Positions 8,801-17,053 of a DNA stretch of 64,000 bases are shown here, in pieces. Origin of the DNA: JBGSYJ01 sp041748075 (GTDB lineage Bacteria > Acidobacteriota > Thermoanaerobaculia > Gp7-AA8); assembly GCA_041748075.1 (NCBI GenBank), contig JBGTDX010000105.1, forward strand, positions 1 to 64,000, written 5' to 3'. A program made the position numbers and the translations under genes. A model generated the notes under the pieces. The model had not been told where the DNA came from, ran no database searches, and worked only from the letters and a program-made list of their open reading frames with translations. How positions within the stretch are numbered: the first letter of the stretch is position 1; every line of letters starts with the position of its first letter.

Positions 8801-9905
8801 ATGAACGAAGATTTTTCAGAAAAGGTCGACGATATCCGGAATCGCCTGGTGGCGATTCGGAGCTATCTTTGACCTCTCCGGCGCACGCAAGATTCTCGAA
8901 GAAATCGAGCAGGAGATGGCCGCAGACGGATTCTGGAACGACTCCGCGAATGCCCAGGAGACCGGAAGGCGTCGCAGCCGGGTAGAAAAGCGCATCTCGA
9001 GAGGCGAATCGCTCGATCGCAAGGCTGAAGAGCTCGAGATTCTGCTCGAGCTGGCCAGAGAAGGAGAGAAGGTCTCACAAGACATCACGAATGTGATTTC
9101 CGAGCTCCTGGCCGAGATCAGCCAGGTGGAGCTCACCATGAAGCTGTCGGGTGAGCACGACGACCGGAACGCGATCGTCTCGATCCATCCGGGAGCGGGC
9201 GGCACCGAGTCGCAGGTCTGGGCCGAGATGCTCATGCGGATGATCCTTCGCTTCGCCGAGCGCAAGGACTTCGAGACCGAGACGCTCGAATACCAGACGG
9301 GCGAGGAAGCCGGAATCAAGAGCGTCACCTTCATGGTGCGGGGTGACTATGCCTACGGCTATCTCAAATCCGAGCATGGCGTCCACAGGCTCGTGCGCAT
9401 CTCTCCGTATGACTCCGCCAAACGAAGGCACACGTCGTTTGCTTCTGTACACATTTATCCGGAGATCGACGACGAGATCGAGATCGAGATCAATGACAAG
9501 GACCTTCGTATCGACACGTTCCGATCATCAGGAGCCGGCGGTCAGCACGTCAACGTCACCGACTCCGCGGTCCGCATCACGCACCTGCCGACCGGTTTCG
9601 TCGCCACGTGTCAGAACGAACGAAGCCAGGGGCGGAACCGCGAGACTGCGATGAAGCTCCTCCGCGCGAAACTCTACGAGCTGGAACTCGAAAAACGTCA
9701 GGAAGAGCAGGCGCGGATCGAGGGGGTCAAGCGCGAGATAGGTTTCGGAAGTCAGATCCGGTCTTACGTTCTTCAGCCCTACCAGATGATCAAGGATCTC
9801 CGGACAGGCTACGAGGTCGGGGATCCGCACCGCGTTCTCGATGGAGAGCTCGACGGTTTCGTCGAGGCTTACCTGGCGGACGGCGTGCGGGCGGCGGTGG
9901 ATTGA
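8801..9905 (+). CDS. prfB: Peptide chain release factor 2, expressed by programmed +1 frameshift
   Basis: Release factor RF2 terminates translation at UGA and UAA. The reading frame starts at ATG 8801, runs 23 codons to CTT and meets TGA at 8870-8872. Skipping T8870 continues at GAC 8871 through the complete protein to 9905, giving about 367 residues, the normal length. This is the classical RF2 autoregulatory frameshift: low RF2 makes ribosomes pause at UGA and slip. The GGQ motif is present (SGAGGQHVNVTDSAVR), as is the codon-recognition region, here SPY in RISPYDSAKRRHTSF instead of the usual SPF. Annotation that ignores the shift would start this protein about 38 residues too late, at 8916. 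The gene is flanked by two copies of a palindromic repeat. Confidence 0.96.
8858..8873 (+). promoter_or_regulatory. Programmed +1 frameshift site of prfB
   Basis: The sequence CGGAGCTATCTTTGAC contains the slippery CTT-T, the in-frame TGA (8870-8872) and the favourable C after it. An internal Shine-Dalgarno-like GGAG lies 4 bases before CTT. It closely matches the well-known RF2 recoding site (AGGGGGTATCTTTGAC), with a weaker stimulator. Confidence 0.95.
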
Positions 9906-9966
9906 AAATCGGAGCCGAGTTGTCCTTATCGGCCCTATCGGTCATTGTGGCGACGAATGAGCAACG

Positions 9967-10053
9967 GTGTCATCCTGAGTGCAGCGAAGGATCTCCTCAA
10001 GACGTGCGGTATCGCTCGAGGCGGGAGATCCTTCGCGGCGCTCGGGATGACAC
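9967..10053. repeat. Palindromic dispersed repeat, copy 2
   Basis: Near-perfect inverted repeat of 87 bases. It opens GTGTCATCCTGAGTGCAGCG and closes with GGCGCTCGGGATGACAC, with inner arms GAAGGATCTC and GGGAGATCCTTC. It would fold into a long hairpin. Copy 1 is at 8685-8763. The rest of the gap between prfB and the glycosyltransferase holds no gene, only the short heptamer array next to the ATG. Confidence 0.75.
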
Positions 10054-10080
10054 GAATAATACGTTTCCGTCCCAAAGTCG

Positions 10081-10101
10081 CTGTTGACGACTGACGACTG
10101 A
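10081..10101. repeat. Heptamer tandem repeat (CGACTGA type)
   Basis: Three 7-base units, CTGTTGA, CGACTGA and CGACTGA, ending 7 bases before the ATG of the next gene. Related 7-base-period arrays occur before the genes at 13729 and 25960. Confidence 0.6.
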
Positions 10102-10108
10102 CTCTCAA

Positions 10109-11641
10109 ATGACAATCGCCTTTCTCTCCCCGCTGCCTCCCACTCGCTCAGGGATTTCGGTTTATGCAGAGATGCTGCTGCCGGCGCTGGCGGAACGGGC
10201 GGATATCGTTGCGGTCGATGAGCATCCGGTTCACTCGTCGGTTCGAGGCGTACCGGTGATCTCGCTTGCGGACTATGAATCGCGCCGTGCCGAGTTCGAT
10301 ACGGCGATCTATCAGATGGGTAACAATCCCTATCACGAGTGGATTTACCGGGAAGCGATGCAGTATCCTAGTGTGCTCGTCCTTCACGACCTGGTGCTTC
10401 ACCATCTCATCGTCGAGATGACGCTTGCCCGCGGACTCGATGACGAGTACGTTGAGATTCTCCGGGCGAATCACGGTGCGATCGGAGAGGCGTGGGCTCG
10501 GGGAAGGGCGGCGGGTTATCACGACGAGCTCGGAAACTTTCTGCTGCCCGCCTCGCGAGAGATCGCGCGTCACTCGCGGAGCATCGTCGTGCACAACCGA
10601 TATGCGGCGGCCCGGCTGCGCCTCATGGGTGTAGAGCGCCCGATTACGATTGCCCCGATGTCGTTTGAAGCAGAGGTCGATCCGTCCGGCAGCGCGCGCT
10701 CTTCCTTCCGCGCGAGGCTTGGTTTCTCGGATCAGCATCAGGTCCTCGGAATGTTCGGATTCGTCACGGCATCGAAGCGACCGGAAGTCGTTTTCGAAGC
10801 ATTCGCCTCGGCCCTCAGGCGTGATCCGAGACTTCGTCTGCTGGTAGTGGGACAGCCGGCACCAAATTGTGACCTGCCTGCCATTTTCTCCCGTTTCGGA
10901 CTCGACGACTCGATGGTGCACACAACGGGCTACGTTGCAGAAGAAGAGTTTGACGGATACCTTGCTGCTACCGATCGTGTCGTGAATCTCCGCTATCCGA
11001 CGGCGGGCGAGACGTCCGGGGCCTTGCTTCGGATCTTCGCCGCCGGACGTCCGGTCGCTGTCAGTGGCCTGGCGCAGTTCCTCGAGTTTCCCGATGATGT
11101 TGCGAGAAAGATCCCGCTGGGTCCTGGAGAGACCGAAGCCCTGGAAGACTTCATGCTCGAGCGTGACGACCGGGCGAGAGTCGGGATGGCACAGCGCGCA
11201 TGGTTGAGCGAGCATGGCGGAGTTCGAGCGGCTGCCGATGCGTACTTCGCCGCGATGACAGAGGGCAATCCCGTGGAATCGGCACCTGCGAACGCCAGCC
11301 CGATCCCTCTTTTCCCCGGGCTGCGACTCACCGCAATCAAACAGATCCCCGGCAGTGCCGGGTTGTCGCTAACCATACGGAATGAAGGACCGGCGACTCT
11401 CCGGGCCGCCGTTTTCGGGACTCCGGGATATCGAATGATCATGAAGTTGTTCGATATCCAGGGAAAGGAGATTTTCGACCGTTGGCTTTCGATGGCGACG
11501 GATCTCCACGCTGGCGGGGAGACGACGCTCAGCATCGAAGCAGCGGCCCTGGAACGAGCAAACGAACTCCGGCTTTATCACGCGCTCGAGGGCGTTCCAG
11601 CGTTCGACTTCGGGCCGTTCGCCGTTCGGACCTTCTCATGA
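10109..11641 (+). CDS. Glycosyltransferase family 4-like protein
   Basis: A 510-residue cytosolic glycosyltransferase of the GT-B fold. The N-terminus (FLSPLPPTRSGISVYAEML) is a typical GT4 opening, and the C-terminal half shows the nucleotide-sugar domain with GMFGFVTASKRPEVVFEAF, LLVVGQ and a YPTAGETSGALLRIFAAGRP segment matching the donor-binding E-x7-E region. The last 110 residues (from about 400) look like an added beta-sandwich domain, an unusual extension. Donor and acceptor are unknown; envelope polysaccharide or glycoprotein synthesis is likely. The stop overlaps the following NUDIX gene by 4 bases (ATGA). Confidence 0.85.
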   Translation: MTIAFLSPLPPTRSGISVYAEMLLPALAERADIVAVDEHPVHSSVRGVPVISLADYESRRAEFDTAIYQMGNNPYHEWIYREAMQYPSVLVLHDLVLHHLIVEMTLARGLDDEYVEILRANHGAIGEAWARGRAAGYHDELGNFLLPASREIARHSRSIVVHNRYAAARLRLMGVERPITIAPMSFEAEVDPSGSARSSFRARLGFSDQHQVLGMFGFVTASKRPEVVFEAFASALRRDPRLRLLVVGQPAPNCDLPAIFSRFGLDDSMVHTTGYVAEEEFDGYLAATDRVVNLRYPTAGETSGALLRIFAAGRPVAVSGLAQFLEFPDDVARKIPLGPGETEALEDFMLERDDRARVGMAQRAWLSEHGGVRAAADAYFAAMTEGNPVESAPANASPIPLFPGLRLTAIKQIPGSAGLSLTIRNEGPATLRAAVFGTPGYRMIMKLFDIQGKEIFDRWLSMATDLHAGGETTLSIEAAALERANELRLYHALEGVPAFDFGPFAVRTFS

Positions 11642-12216
11642 GATCGATCGGAGACCAGGCAATCGCGGAACTCCGTGACCGGCTGGCACGGAGAACCGCG
11701 GTCGCCATCGAGATGCCGGAGCACCGGAGGGCCTCCGTGATCGCTCCGCTGGTTCGAGGTGACGACGGATGGTCGCTGCTGTTCTGTCTTCGCGCGGCGA
11801 GCCTGAGTGCTCACGGAGGCCAGATCTCGTTCCCCGGCGGTGCCCTCGAAGCGGATGAGAGCCATGAAGATGCCGCGCGGCGGGAGACGGAAGAGGAAGT
11901 AGGAGTTCCCGGCGGATCGATTGAACTGATCGGACGCCTGGACGATCTCGTGACGATCAGCGGCTTCGTCGCCTCTCCGTTCGTCGGGATCATTCCCGAG
12001 CGTTTCGACTACGTCCTTCAGGAGCGGGAGGTCGCGCGGGTCTTCGAAGTCCCACTACAGGCCCTCCTGGCGGACGACCAGCCGCATGTTCGCTATGTCG
12101 CGTATCAGGGCCGAAGCTATCCCACGTACTCCTACGTGTACGGCGACATCGACATCTGGGGATTGACCGCCAGGATGGTCAAGCAGTTGACCGATGTACT
12201 CAGGCTGTCGTCGTGA
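11638..12216 (+). CDS. NUDIX hydrolase, CoA diphosphatase type
   Basis: A 192-residue NUDIX enzyme. The NUDIX box is complete: GALEADE followed by RETEEEVGV, giving the GX5EX7REUXEEXGU pattern. Just before it the segment RAASLSAHGGQISFPGG matches the signature of the NudL/PCD1 CoA-pyrophosphatase subgroup, which splits CoA and acyl-CoA into ADP and phosphopantetheine derivatives. The frame is open further upstream, but ATG 11638 gives the normal length and overlaps the glycosyltransferase stop by 4 bases. CoA specificity is inferred from the signature. Confidence 0.88.
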   Translation: MRSIGDQAIAELRDRLARRTAVAIEMPEHRRASVIAPLVRGDDGWSLLFCLRAASLSAHGGQISFPGGALEADESHEDAARRETEEEVGVPGGSIELIGRLDDLVTISGFVASPFVGIIPERFDYVLQEREVARVFEVPLQALLADDQPHVRYVAYQGRSYPTYSYVYGDIDIWGLTARMVKQLTDVLRLSS

Positions 12217-13272
12217 TCACTTCACCAGCGTCGCAAGGTAGGAATCGAGGGCTGCCCCGTCGCGACCGGGGTCGACCATCACTCCATTTACGAGGAAACT
12301 CGGGGTCGCGCTGACCTGGATCGTCGATGCTACGGCGACCCCGGAGAGAATCTCCGATCGCAGGGCCGGTGAAATCACGTCGCGTCCATAACGCTCCCCG
12401 TCGAGCTCATGATCCTTGACGAAGTTCGACGCAAAATCGTCGAGCGTGAAAATCGTCAGGTCTGCCTGGTTCTCGTATACCCAGTCCTTGAACTTCCAGA
12501 ACGCCTCGGGGTTCTGCCGGTAGATGGCCCGGCCCGCTGCAGCCGCGGCAAACGCCCACGGATGATGGGACATCAGCGGGTAGTCGACCCGCACGTAGCG
12601 TACCTTCTCCTGGTATTTTGCGAGAATCGGAGCGAGGTAGGTACTCGAGACCTTGCAGGAAGGGCACTGAAAATCGGAGAACTCCACCAGCGTGACGTTT
12701 GCGTCGGCGGGACCACTCGACGGACTCGTGGCGAACAGGTCTTTGACCGCGTCATGCCGCAACTTCGAGAGCTCGTCCGCCGGCTTGTGAAAACCACCCG
12801 GCAGAAAGATCATGCCCGCCGGGTCGATCCAGCCTTCCGTGACCACGTCACCGTACTCGGTCTTCTGTGACATCCGCACGTGGTGAAAGCCTTCTTCCTT
12901 TTTTTTTGGATCGATGATTGCGGACACACTTGCTCGCATACGCTCCCAGCCGAATGCTTTGAGCTTCTCCTCGCGCGACCCGGAGTACGAGGTCAGCAGC
13001 CAGGGACTTCCCAGAAAGTACCGGCCGCTCGGCATGGTGAGAGCTGCGTGCTGTCCGCCGCAGTACGGAGATGCACTTTCGATCGAGATCACCTCTGCCT
13101 TGATGCCGGTTGGCAGGCGGACCTCCCAGGGGGTTCTCGAGATCGTCAGATCGACCGAGCAGCGGGTAAGGGAGCGAACCAGATTGTCGCTTACAGCCGA
13201 GGGGCTCGAATCCGCCGCCATAGCGGACGCGGCAGCGAACAGGCACGAAATCGCCAGCAGAGTACGTCTCAC
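12217..13272 (-). CDS. DsbA-family thiol oxidoreductase-like exported protein
   Basis: A 351-residue protein with a signal peptide (residues 1-19, ending AAASAMAA). The N-terminal half (20-160) is a domain I do not recognise. The C-terminal half is a thioredoxin-fold DsbA/DSBA-like domain with the active site FSDFQCPSCK, helical insertion, and the cis-proline loop region VSATPSFLVNG near the end. It probably acts on disulfides in the periplasm. The coding strand contains a run of nine A (12899-12907 on the plus strand as T) in the PKKKEE codons, prone to slippage. It is convergent with the NUDIX gene and abuts its stop codon directly. Confidence 0.88.
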   Translation of the reverse strand: MRRTLLAISCLFAAASAMAADSSPSAVSDNLVRSLTRCSVDLTISRTPWEVRLPTGIKAEVISIESASPYCGGQHAALTMPSGRYFLGSPWLLTSYSGSREEKLKAFGWERMRASVSAIIDPKKKEEGFHHVRMSQKTEYGDVVTEGWIDPAGMIFLPGGFHKPADELSKLRHDAVKDLFATSPSSGPADANVTLVEFSDFQCPSCKVSSTYLAPILAKYQEKVRYVRVDYPLMSHHPWAFAAAAAGRAIYRQNPEAFWKFKDWVYENQADLTIFTLDDFASNFVKDHELDGERYGRDVISPALRSEILSGVAVASTIQVSATPSFLVNGVMVDPGRDGAALDSYLATLVK

Positions 13273-13728
13273 ATTGTTCTCCTGTAAAGGACTGAGTCTT
13301 CGAAGCCTAACAATTCATGAGCGTGGAGATTCCATTTGGCGCGGTTGCCGATGACTGCATTTGATGTAAAGATAGGGAAGCCCGAAGTGGCGTGGAGATC
13401 CCGCATGAGTGGCCAGGTCACTCGAAGAGAGCAGATTACGCGGGTTGCCCCGGCGTTCTGCCGGCGAGGCGCCACGTTCCACTTCGGGTTTCGCGCCCCG
13501 TCCGTCCCGACAGTACACAGTGTCGGGAACACCGTAGAGCTCCATCGCCGGGCGCCGTCGTGAGGTAGCAATGTAGCTGTGTCCCCCCGAACCGCTGCCC
13601 GGAAAACATCCTCTGGGCGATCCCTGGACGATGTGGATACGCGAAAGACCGGGTGGGCGGCTACTGACTGATGACTACTGATACTAGAATGTCCGCCGCA
13701 ATCATTCGGCGAAAGGAGCAGCACACAC
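13273..13728. other. Intergenic region with structured element, no gene seen
   Basis: 456 bases between divergent genes, so promoters for both should lie here. No credible coding frame was found; overlapping frames on both strands look like by-products of base composition. From 13381 to 13488 there is an inverted repeat: CCCGAAGTGG-CGTGG (13381-13395) pairs with CCACG-TT-CCACTTCGGG (13472-13488). It is followed by a second hairpin CCCGACA (13506-13512) / TGTCGGG (13521-13527). GCGTGGAGAT occurs twice (13321 and 13390). A heptamer array lies at 13661-13687. Confidence 0.55.
13661..13687. repeat. Heptamer tandem repeat (CTACTGA type)
   Basis: Units CTACTGA, CTGATGA, CTACTGA and a degenerate TACTAGA, period 7, about 40 bases before the start of the 3-hydroxyacyl-CoA dehydrogenase gene. 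Confidence 0.5.
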
Positions 13729-14616
13729 ATGTCGAAAATCGAGAGAGTCGGAGTCCTGGGCTGTGGGCTCATGGGCTCCGGCATCGCGCAGATCAGCGCT
13801 CAGGCAGGATATGAAACGGTCGTCCGCGAGACTACGCAGGACCTGATCGACCGTGGGTTCGGTGGCATCAACAAGAGTCTCGGAAAGTTCGTGGAGAAGG
13901 GGAAGCTGTCGGCGGAAGATCGCGATGCGGTGCTCGGGCGGCTCAAGGGAACCACCGGGCTGGAAGACCTGGCGGACTGCGACATCGTCATCGAGGCGAT
14001 CGTCGAGAACATCGAAGTCAAGCGGGTCGCGTATGGTGAGCTCGATCGCATCGTAAAGAAGGATGCGATCTTCGCGTCGAATACTTCCTCCCTGACGATC
14101 ACGGAGCTGTCGATGGCGACTACCCGTCCCACGCAATTCGTCGGACTCCATTTTTTCAATCCCGTTCCGTTGATGAAGCTGGTCGAGGTCGTGCGAACGA
14201 TTCTCACGAGCGATGAATCGTTCGATCGCGCCTTCGAGTTTGTTCGCAGCCTGGGCAAGGAAGCGATCGCCTGCCGCGACAACTCCGGCTTCGTCGTCAA
14301 CCGTCTTCTGGTTCCGTACCTTCTCGATGCCATCCGCGGTTTCGAGGAAGGCATCGGCTCGATAGAGGACGTCGACAAGGGGATGCAGCTCGGATGTGGG
14401 TATCCGATGGGCCCATTCACGCTGCTGGATTTCGTCGGACTCGACACGACCTACTACATTTCACAGATCATGTTCGACGAATACCGCGAGAAGCGCTTCG
14501 CAGCCCCTCCGCTTCTGCGGAAGATGGTCCTGGCGGGCAGGTTCGGCAGGAAGTCCGGCGCCGGTTTCTACGACTATTCGGGCTCGAGCCCCGTAGCATT
14601 CGATCGAAAAGCCTGA
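13729..14616 (+). CDS. 3-hydroxybutyryl-CoA dehydrogenase
   Basis: A 295-residue NAD(P)-dependent 3-hydroxyacyl-CoA dehydrogenase of the Hbd/PaaH type. The Rossmann motif GCGLMGSGIAQ is at residues 10-20; the catalytic histidine lies in GLHFFNPVPLMKLVEV, and the C-terminal domain contains DNSGFVVNRLLVPYL and GCGYPMGPFTLLDFVG. Length is typical. It interconverts 3-hydroxyacyl-CoA and 3-oxoacyl-CoA. Enoyl-CoA hydratase follows 60 bases later, so the two catalyse consecutive steps. Whether the flux is degradative or toward butyryl-CoA cannot be told from the sequence. Confidence 0.92.
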   Translation: MSKIERVGVLGCGLMGSGIAQISAQAGYETVVRETTQDLIDRGFGGINKSLGKFVEKGKLSAEDRDAVLGRLKGTTGLEDLADCDIVIEAIVENIEVKRVAYGELDRIVKKDAIFASNTSSLTITELSMATTRPTQFVGLHFFNPVPLMKLVEVVRTILTSDESFDRAFEFVRSLGKEAIACRDNSGFVVNRLLVPYLLDAIRGFEEGIGSIEDVDKGMQLGCGYPMGPFTLLDFVGLDTTYYISQIMFDEYREKRFAAPPLLRKMVLAGRFGRKSGAGFYDYSGSSPVAFDRKA

Positions 14617-14676
14617 GCGTTCGGCCAATCGGACGAACATGCACGGCTCGGCCACCATTACGAGGAGACAGAACTG

Positions 14677-15468
14677 ATGCCGTACGAGAATCTCGAAAAC
14701 CTTCGCACTGAAAATCGCGATGGAATCCTGGTGGTCACGATCGACCGCCCGAAAGTGCTCAACGCACTCAACGCTCAGACAGTCGAAGAGATAGCTCGAG
14801 TGTTCGACCAGGCCCGCGACGACGAAGCCGTCAAGGCGGTCATCCTGACTGGAGGGGGAGAAAAGGCGTTCGTGGCAGGGGCCGACATCAACGAGCTGGC
14901 CACCAAGTCGCCGATTTCGGGCAAGGAGACCTCGGAGCGGGGTCAAGCGATCCTCTCGGGCATCGAGCGGTTTCCGAAAATCGTCATCGCGGCGATCAAT
15001 GGTTTCGCGCTGGGCGGAGGCTGTGAGATCGCCCTTGCATGCCATCTGCGCATCGCCTCCGAGAAAGCTCAGATCGGGCTCCCGGAAGTGACCCTCGGGA
15101 TCATCCCCGGATATGGTGGCACGCAGCGGATGGCGCGACTTCTGGGGAAGGCGAGAGCGCTGGAGCTGATCTGCACAGGTGACCGGATTGTCGCGTCCGA
15201 GGCCGAACGCATCGGCCTGGTGAACAGGGTGGTCCCGGCGGAGGATCTGATGTCGGCGGCTGAAGAGCTGGCAAGAAAAGTGATGAGCCGTTCTCCCGTC
15301 GCGGTACGGGCGGCAATCGAGGCAGTGAATCACGGTGTCGAGATGACTTTCGAAGAAGGACAATTCCTCGAAGCGACGCTCTTCGGGCTTCTCTGCGCCT
15401 CGGAGGACATGAAGGAAGGGATGAACGCGTTCCTCGAGAAGAGGCCCGCGAATTTTCAGGGCCGCTGA
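14677..15468 (+). CDS. Enoyl-CoA hydratase (crotonase family)
   Basis: A 263-residue crotonase-fold enzyme. The oxyanion-hole and active-site elements are visible: AFVAGADINEL, ALGGGCEIALACHLRIAS with the first catalytic glutamate, and LPEVTLGIIPGYGGTQRMARLLG with the second. Both glutamates expected of a true hydratase are present. It probably hydrates short-chain 2-enoyl-CoA and works with the upstream 3-hydroxyacyl-CoA dehydrogenase. Another crotonase lies at 20437. Confidence 0.92.
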   Translation: MPYENLENLRTENRDGILVVTIDRPKVLNALNAQTVEEIARVFDQARDDEAVKAVILTGGGEKAFVAGADINELATKSPISGKETSERGQAILSGIERFPKIVIAAINGFALGGGCEIALACHLRIASEKAQIGLPEVTLGIIPGYGGTQRMARLLGKARALELICTGDRIVASEAERIGLVNRVVPAEDLMSAAEELARKVMSRSPVAVRAAIEAVNHGVEMTFEEGQFLEATLFGLLCASEDMKEGMNAFLEKRPANFQGR

Positions 15469-15548
15469 CGGTTTGTGATGTCTGGATTGAAGCGAGATAA
15501 GAACCGGCGGAGACATCGATTATCCCGGCAGCCTGTCAGGAGGACTCT

Positions 15549-16805
15549 GTGAAAGAAAATCTCGAGGATCTGATCTACGACTGGAATGTCCAGGGTGAAA
15601 AGGCCGAGCGGCCTTCGAAAAAGATCGAGTTCGACGACGAGACTCTCAGAGACGGTCTGCAATCTCCGTCTGTGACCAGCCCTGAGATGGACGAGAAGAT
15701 CCGGATTCTGCACTTCATGAACGAAGTGGGGATCGATTCGGCAGACATCGGACTTCCCGGCGCCGGGCCTCACGTAGTAGCGAGCGTCGAGCGACTGGCG
15801 AGAGAGATTCGCGATCAGAAACTCGACATCACGGCCAACTGTGCCGCGCGAACTCATGAGAACGACATCCGGCCCATCGCGGAGATCTCCCAGCGTGTTG
15901 GTATTCCCATCGAGGCCTGCACCTTCATTGGCTCTTCGCCGATCCGACAGTTCGCCGAAGAGTGGGACATGGACTGGTTAATCGAGCAATCGACGAAGGC
16001 CGTGAAGTTCGCGGTCTCGGAAAACCTTCCGGTCATGTTCGTCACCGAGGACACCACCAGAGCAAAGCCGGAGGACATCGAGAAGCTCTATACCGCGGCG
16101 ATCGCGGCCGGCGCGATGCGGGTCTGTGTTTGCGACACGGTGGGCCATGCGACACCGTGGGGCGTGCGCAACCTCATCAGGTTCGTCCGCGGCGTGGTGG
16201 CGAGGGCGAATCCGGAAGTGAAAGTCGACTGGCACGGTCATTCGGACCGGGGTCTCGGCGTGATCAACTCGATCGCCGCGATCGAAGCGGGCGCGGACAG
16301 AATCCACGGCTGTGCCCTCGGGATCGGCGAGCGGGTCGGCAATACACCTCTCGATCTGTTAATGGTGAATCTCAAACTCATGGGCTGGATCGACAACGAT
16401 CTGACTTCCATGCCGCAGTACGTGCGCTACGTCTCGGAAGTGACGGATGTTCCTCTGGTCGATCAGTATCCCGTGTTTGGGAAGGATGCGTTCCGTACGG
16501 GAACAGGCGTGCATGCCGCCGCAATCATCAAGGCTCTCCGGAAGGGAAGTGAGTGGCTGGCCGATCGCGTCTACTCAGGTGTACCCGCAGGGACTTTCGG
16601 GTTGCGCCAGATCATTGAAGTGGGACCGATGAGCGGATTGTCGAACGTCCAGTACTGGCTCAGCGTCCACGGATATCCCGAGGACGAGGTGCTCGAGAAG
16701 AGGATCTTTGCGCTGGCCAAGGAGTCCGACAGAGTGCTCTCAGATGACGAGATCCACGCTGCAGCGGAGAGTCAGGGGCACAGCAGGCAGGTTGCAGCCC
16801 ATTGA
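15549..16805 (+). CDS. LeuA/homocitrate synthase-family acyltransferase
   Basis: A 418-residue HMGL-like TIM-barrel protein starting at GTG 15549. The substrate loop DDETLRDGLQSP and the metal-binding pair DWHGHSDRG are present, with CALGIGERVGNTPLD further on, as in 2-isopropylmalate, citramalate and homocitrate synthases, which condense acetyl-CoA with a 2-oxo acid. The C-terminus lacks an obvious 120-residue leucine-binding regulatory domain, so feedback control by leucine is unlikely. No leuB, leuC or leuD is nearby; the neighbours are beta-oxidation-type genes. The exact substrate is therefore uncertain (isopropylmalate, citramalate, homocitrate or Re-citrate synthase are options). Confidence 0.75.
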   Translation: MKENLEDLIYDWNVQGEKAERPSKKIEFDDETLRDGLQSPSVTSPEMDEKIRILHFMNEVGIDSADIGLPGAGPHVVASVERLAREIRDQKLDITANCAARTHENDIRPIAEISQRVGIPIEACTFIGSSPIRQFAEEWDMDWLIEQSTKAVKFAVSENLPVMFVTEDTTRAKPEDIEKLYTAAIAAGAMRVCVCDTVGHATPWGVRNLIRFVRGVVARANPEVKVDWHGHSDRGLGVINSIAAIEAGADRIHGCALGIGERVGNTPLDLLMVNLKLMGWIDNDLTSMPQYVRYVSEVTDVPLVDQYPVFGKDAFRTGTGVHAAAIIKALRKGSEWLADRVYSGVPAGTFGLRQIIEVGPMSGLSNVQYWLSVHGYPEDEVLEKRIFALAKESDRVLSDDEIHAAAESQGHSRQVAAH

Positions 16806-16869
16806 AACGTTTCAGCGCGTTGGGCGTCTGAAATCATTGCTGAGTATGAATGTTATACTCCGCACCCCT

Positions 16870-16956
16870 GCCCGAGTGGCGAAACTGGTAGACGCAGCAG
16901 ACTCAAAATCTGCCGTCCTCAGGGGCTTGCCGGTTCGAGTCCGGCCTCGGGCACCA
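16870..16956 (+). tRNA. tRNA-Leu(CAA), with encoded CCA
   Basis: Acceptor stem GCCCGAG (16870-16876) pairs with CTCGGGC (16946-16952), followed by discriminator A and CCA (16954-16956). The anticodon stem GCAGA/TCTGC encloses CTCAAAA with anticodon CAA (16904-16906). The T-loop GGTTCGAGTCC is canonical, and the long variable arm fits the class II leucine tRNA. A good -10 box TATACT lies at 16854-16859. Confidence 0.97.
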
Positions 16957-17053
16957 TCGGCTTTCACGTTCCAGCGAACTGCACGTGGGGCGGCGAACCG
17001 TGCGGTGCCGCTCATCGGCGCTCTGCCCGGTGCATGCAGGAGAGACTACGTTG

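Noticed and set aside
13269..13784. A 171-residue minus-strand frame across the 13.3-13.7 kb gap
   Set aside because: It overlaps inverted repeats and the start of the dehydrogenase gene; equally long frames exist on the other strand, so neither is supported.
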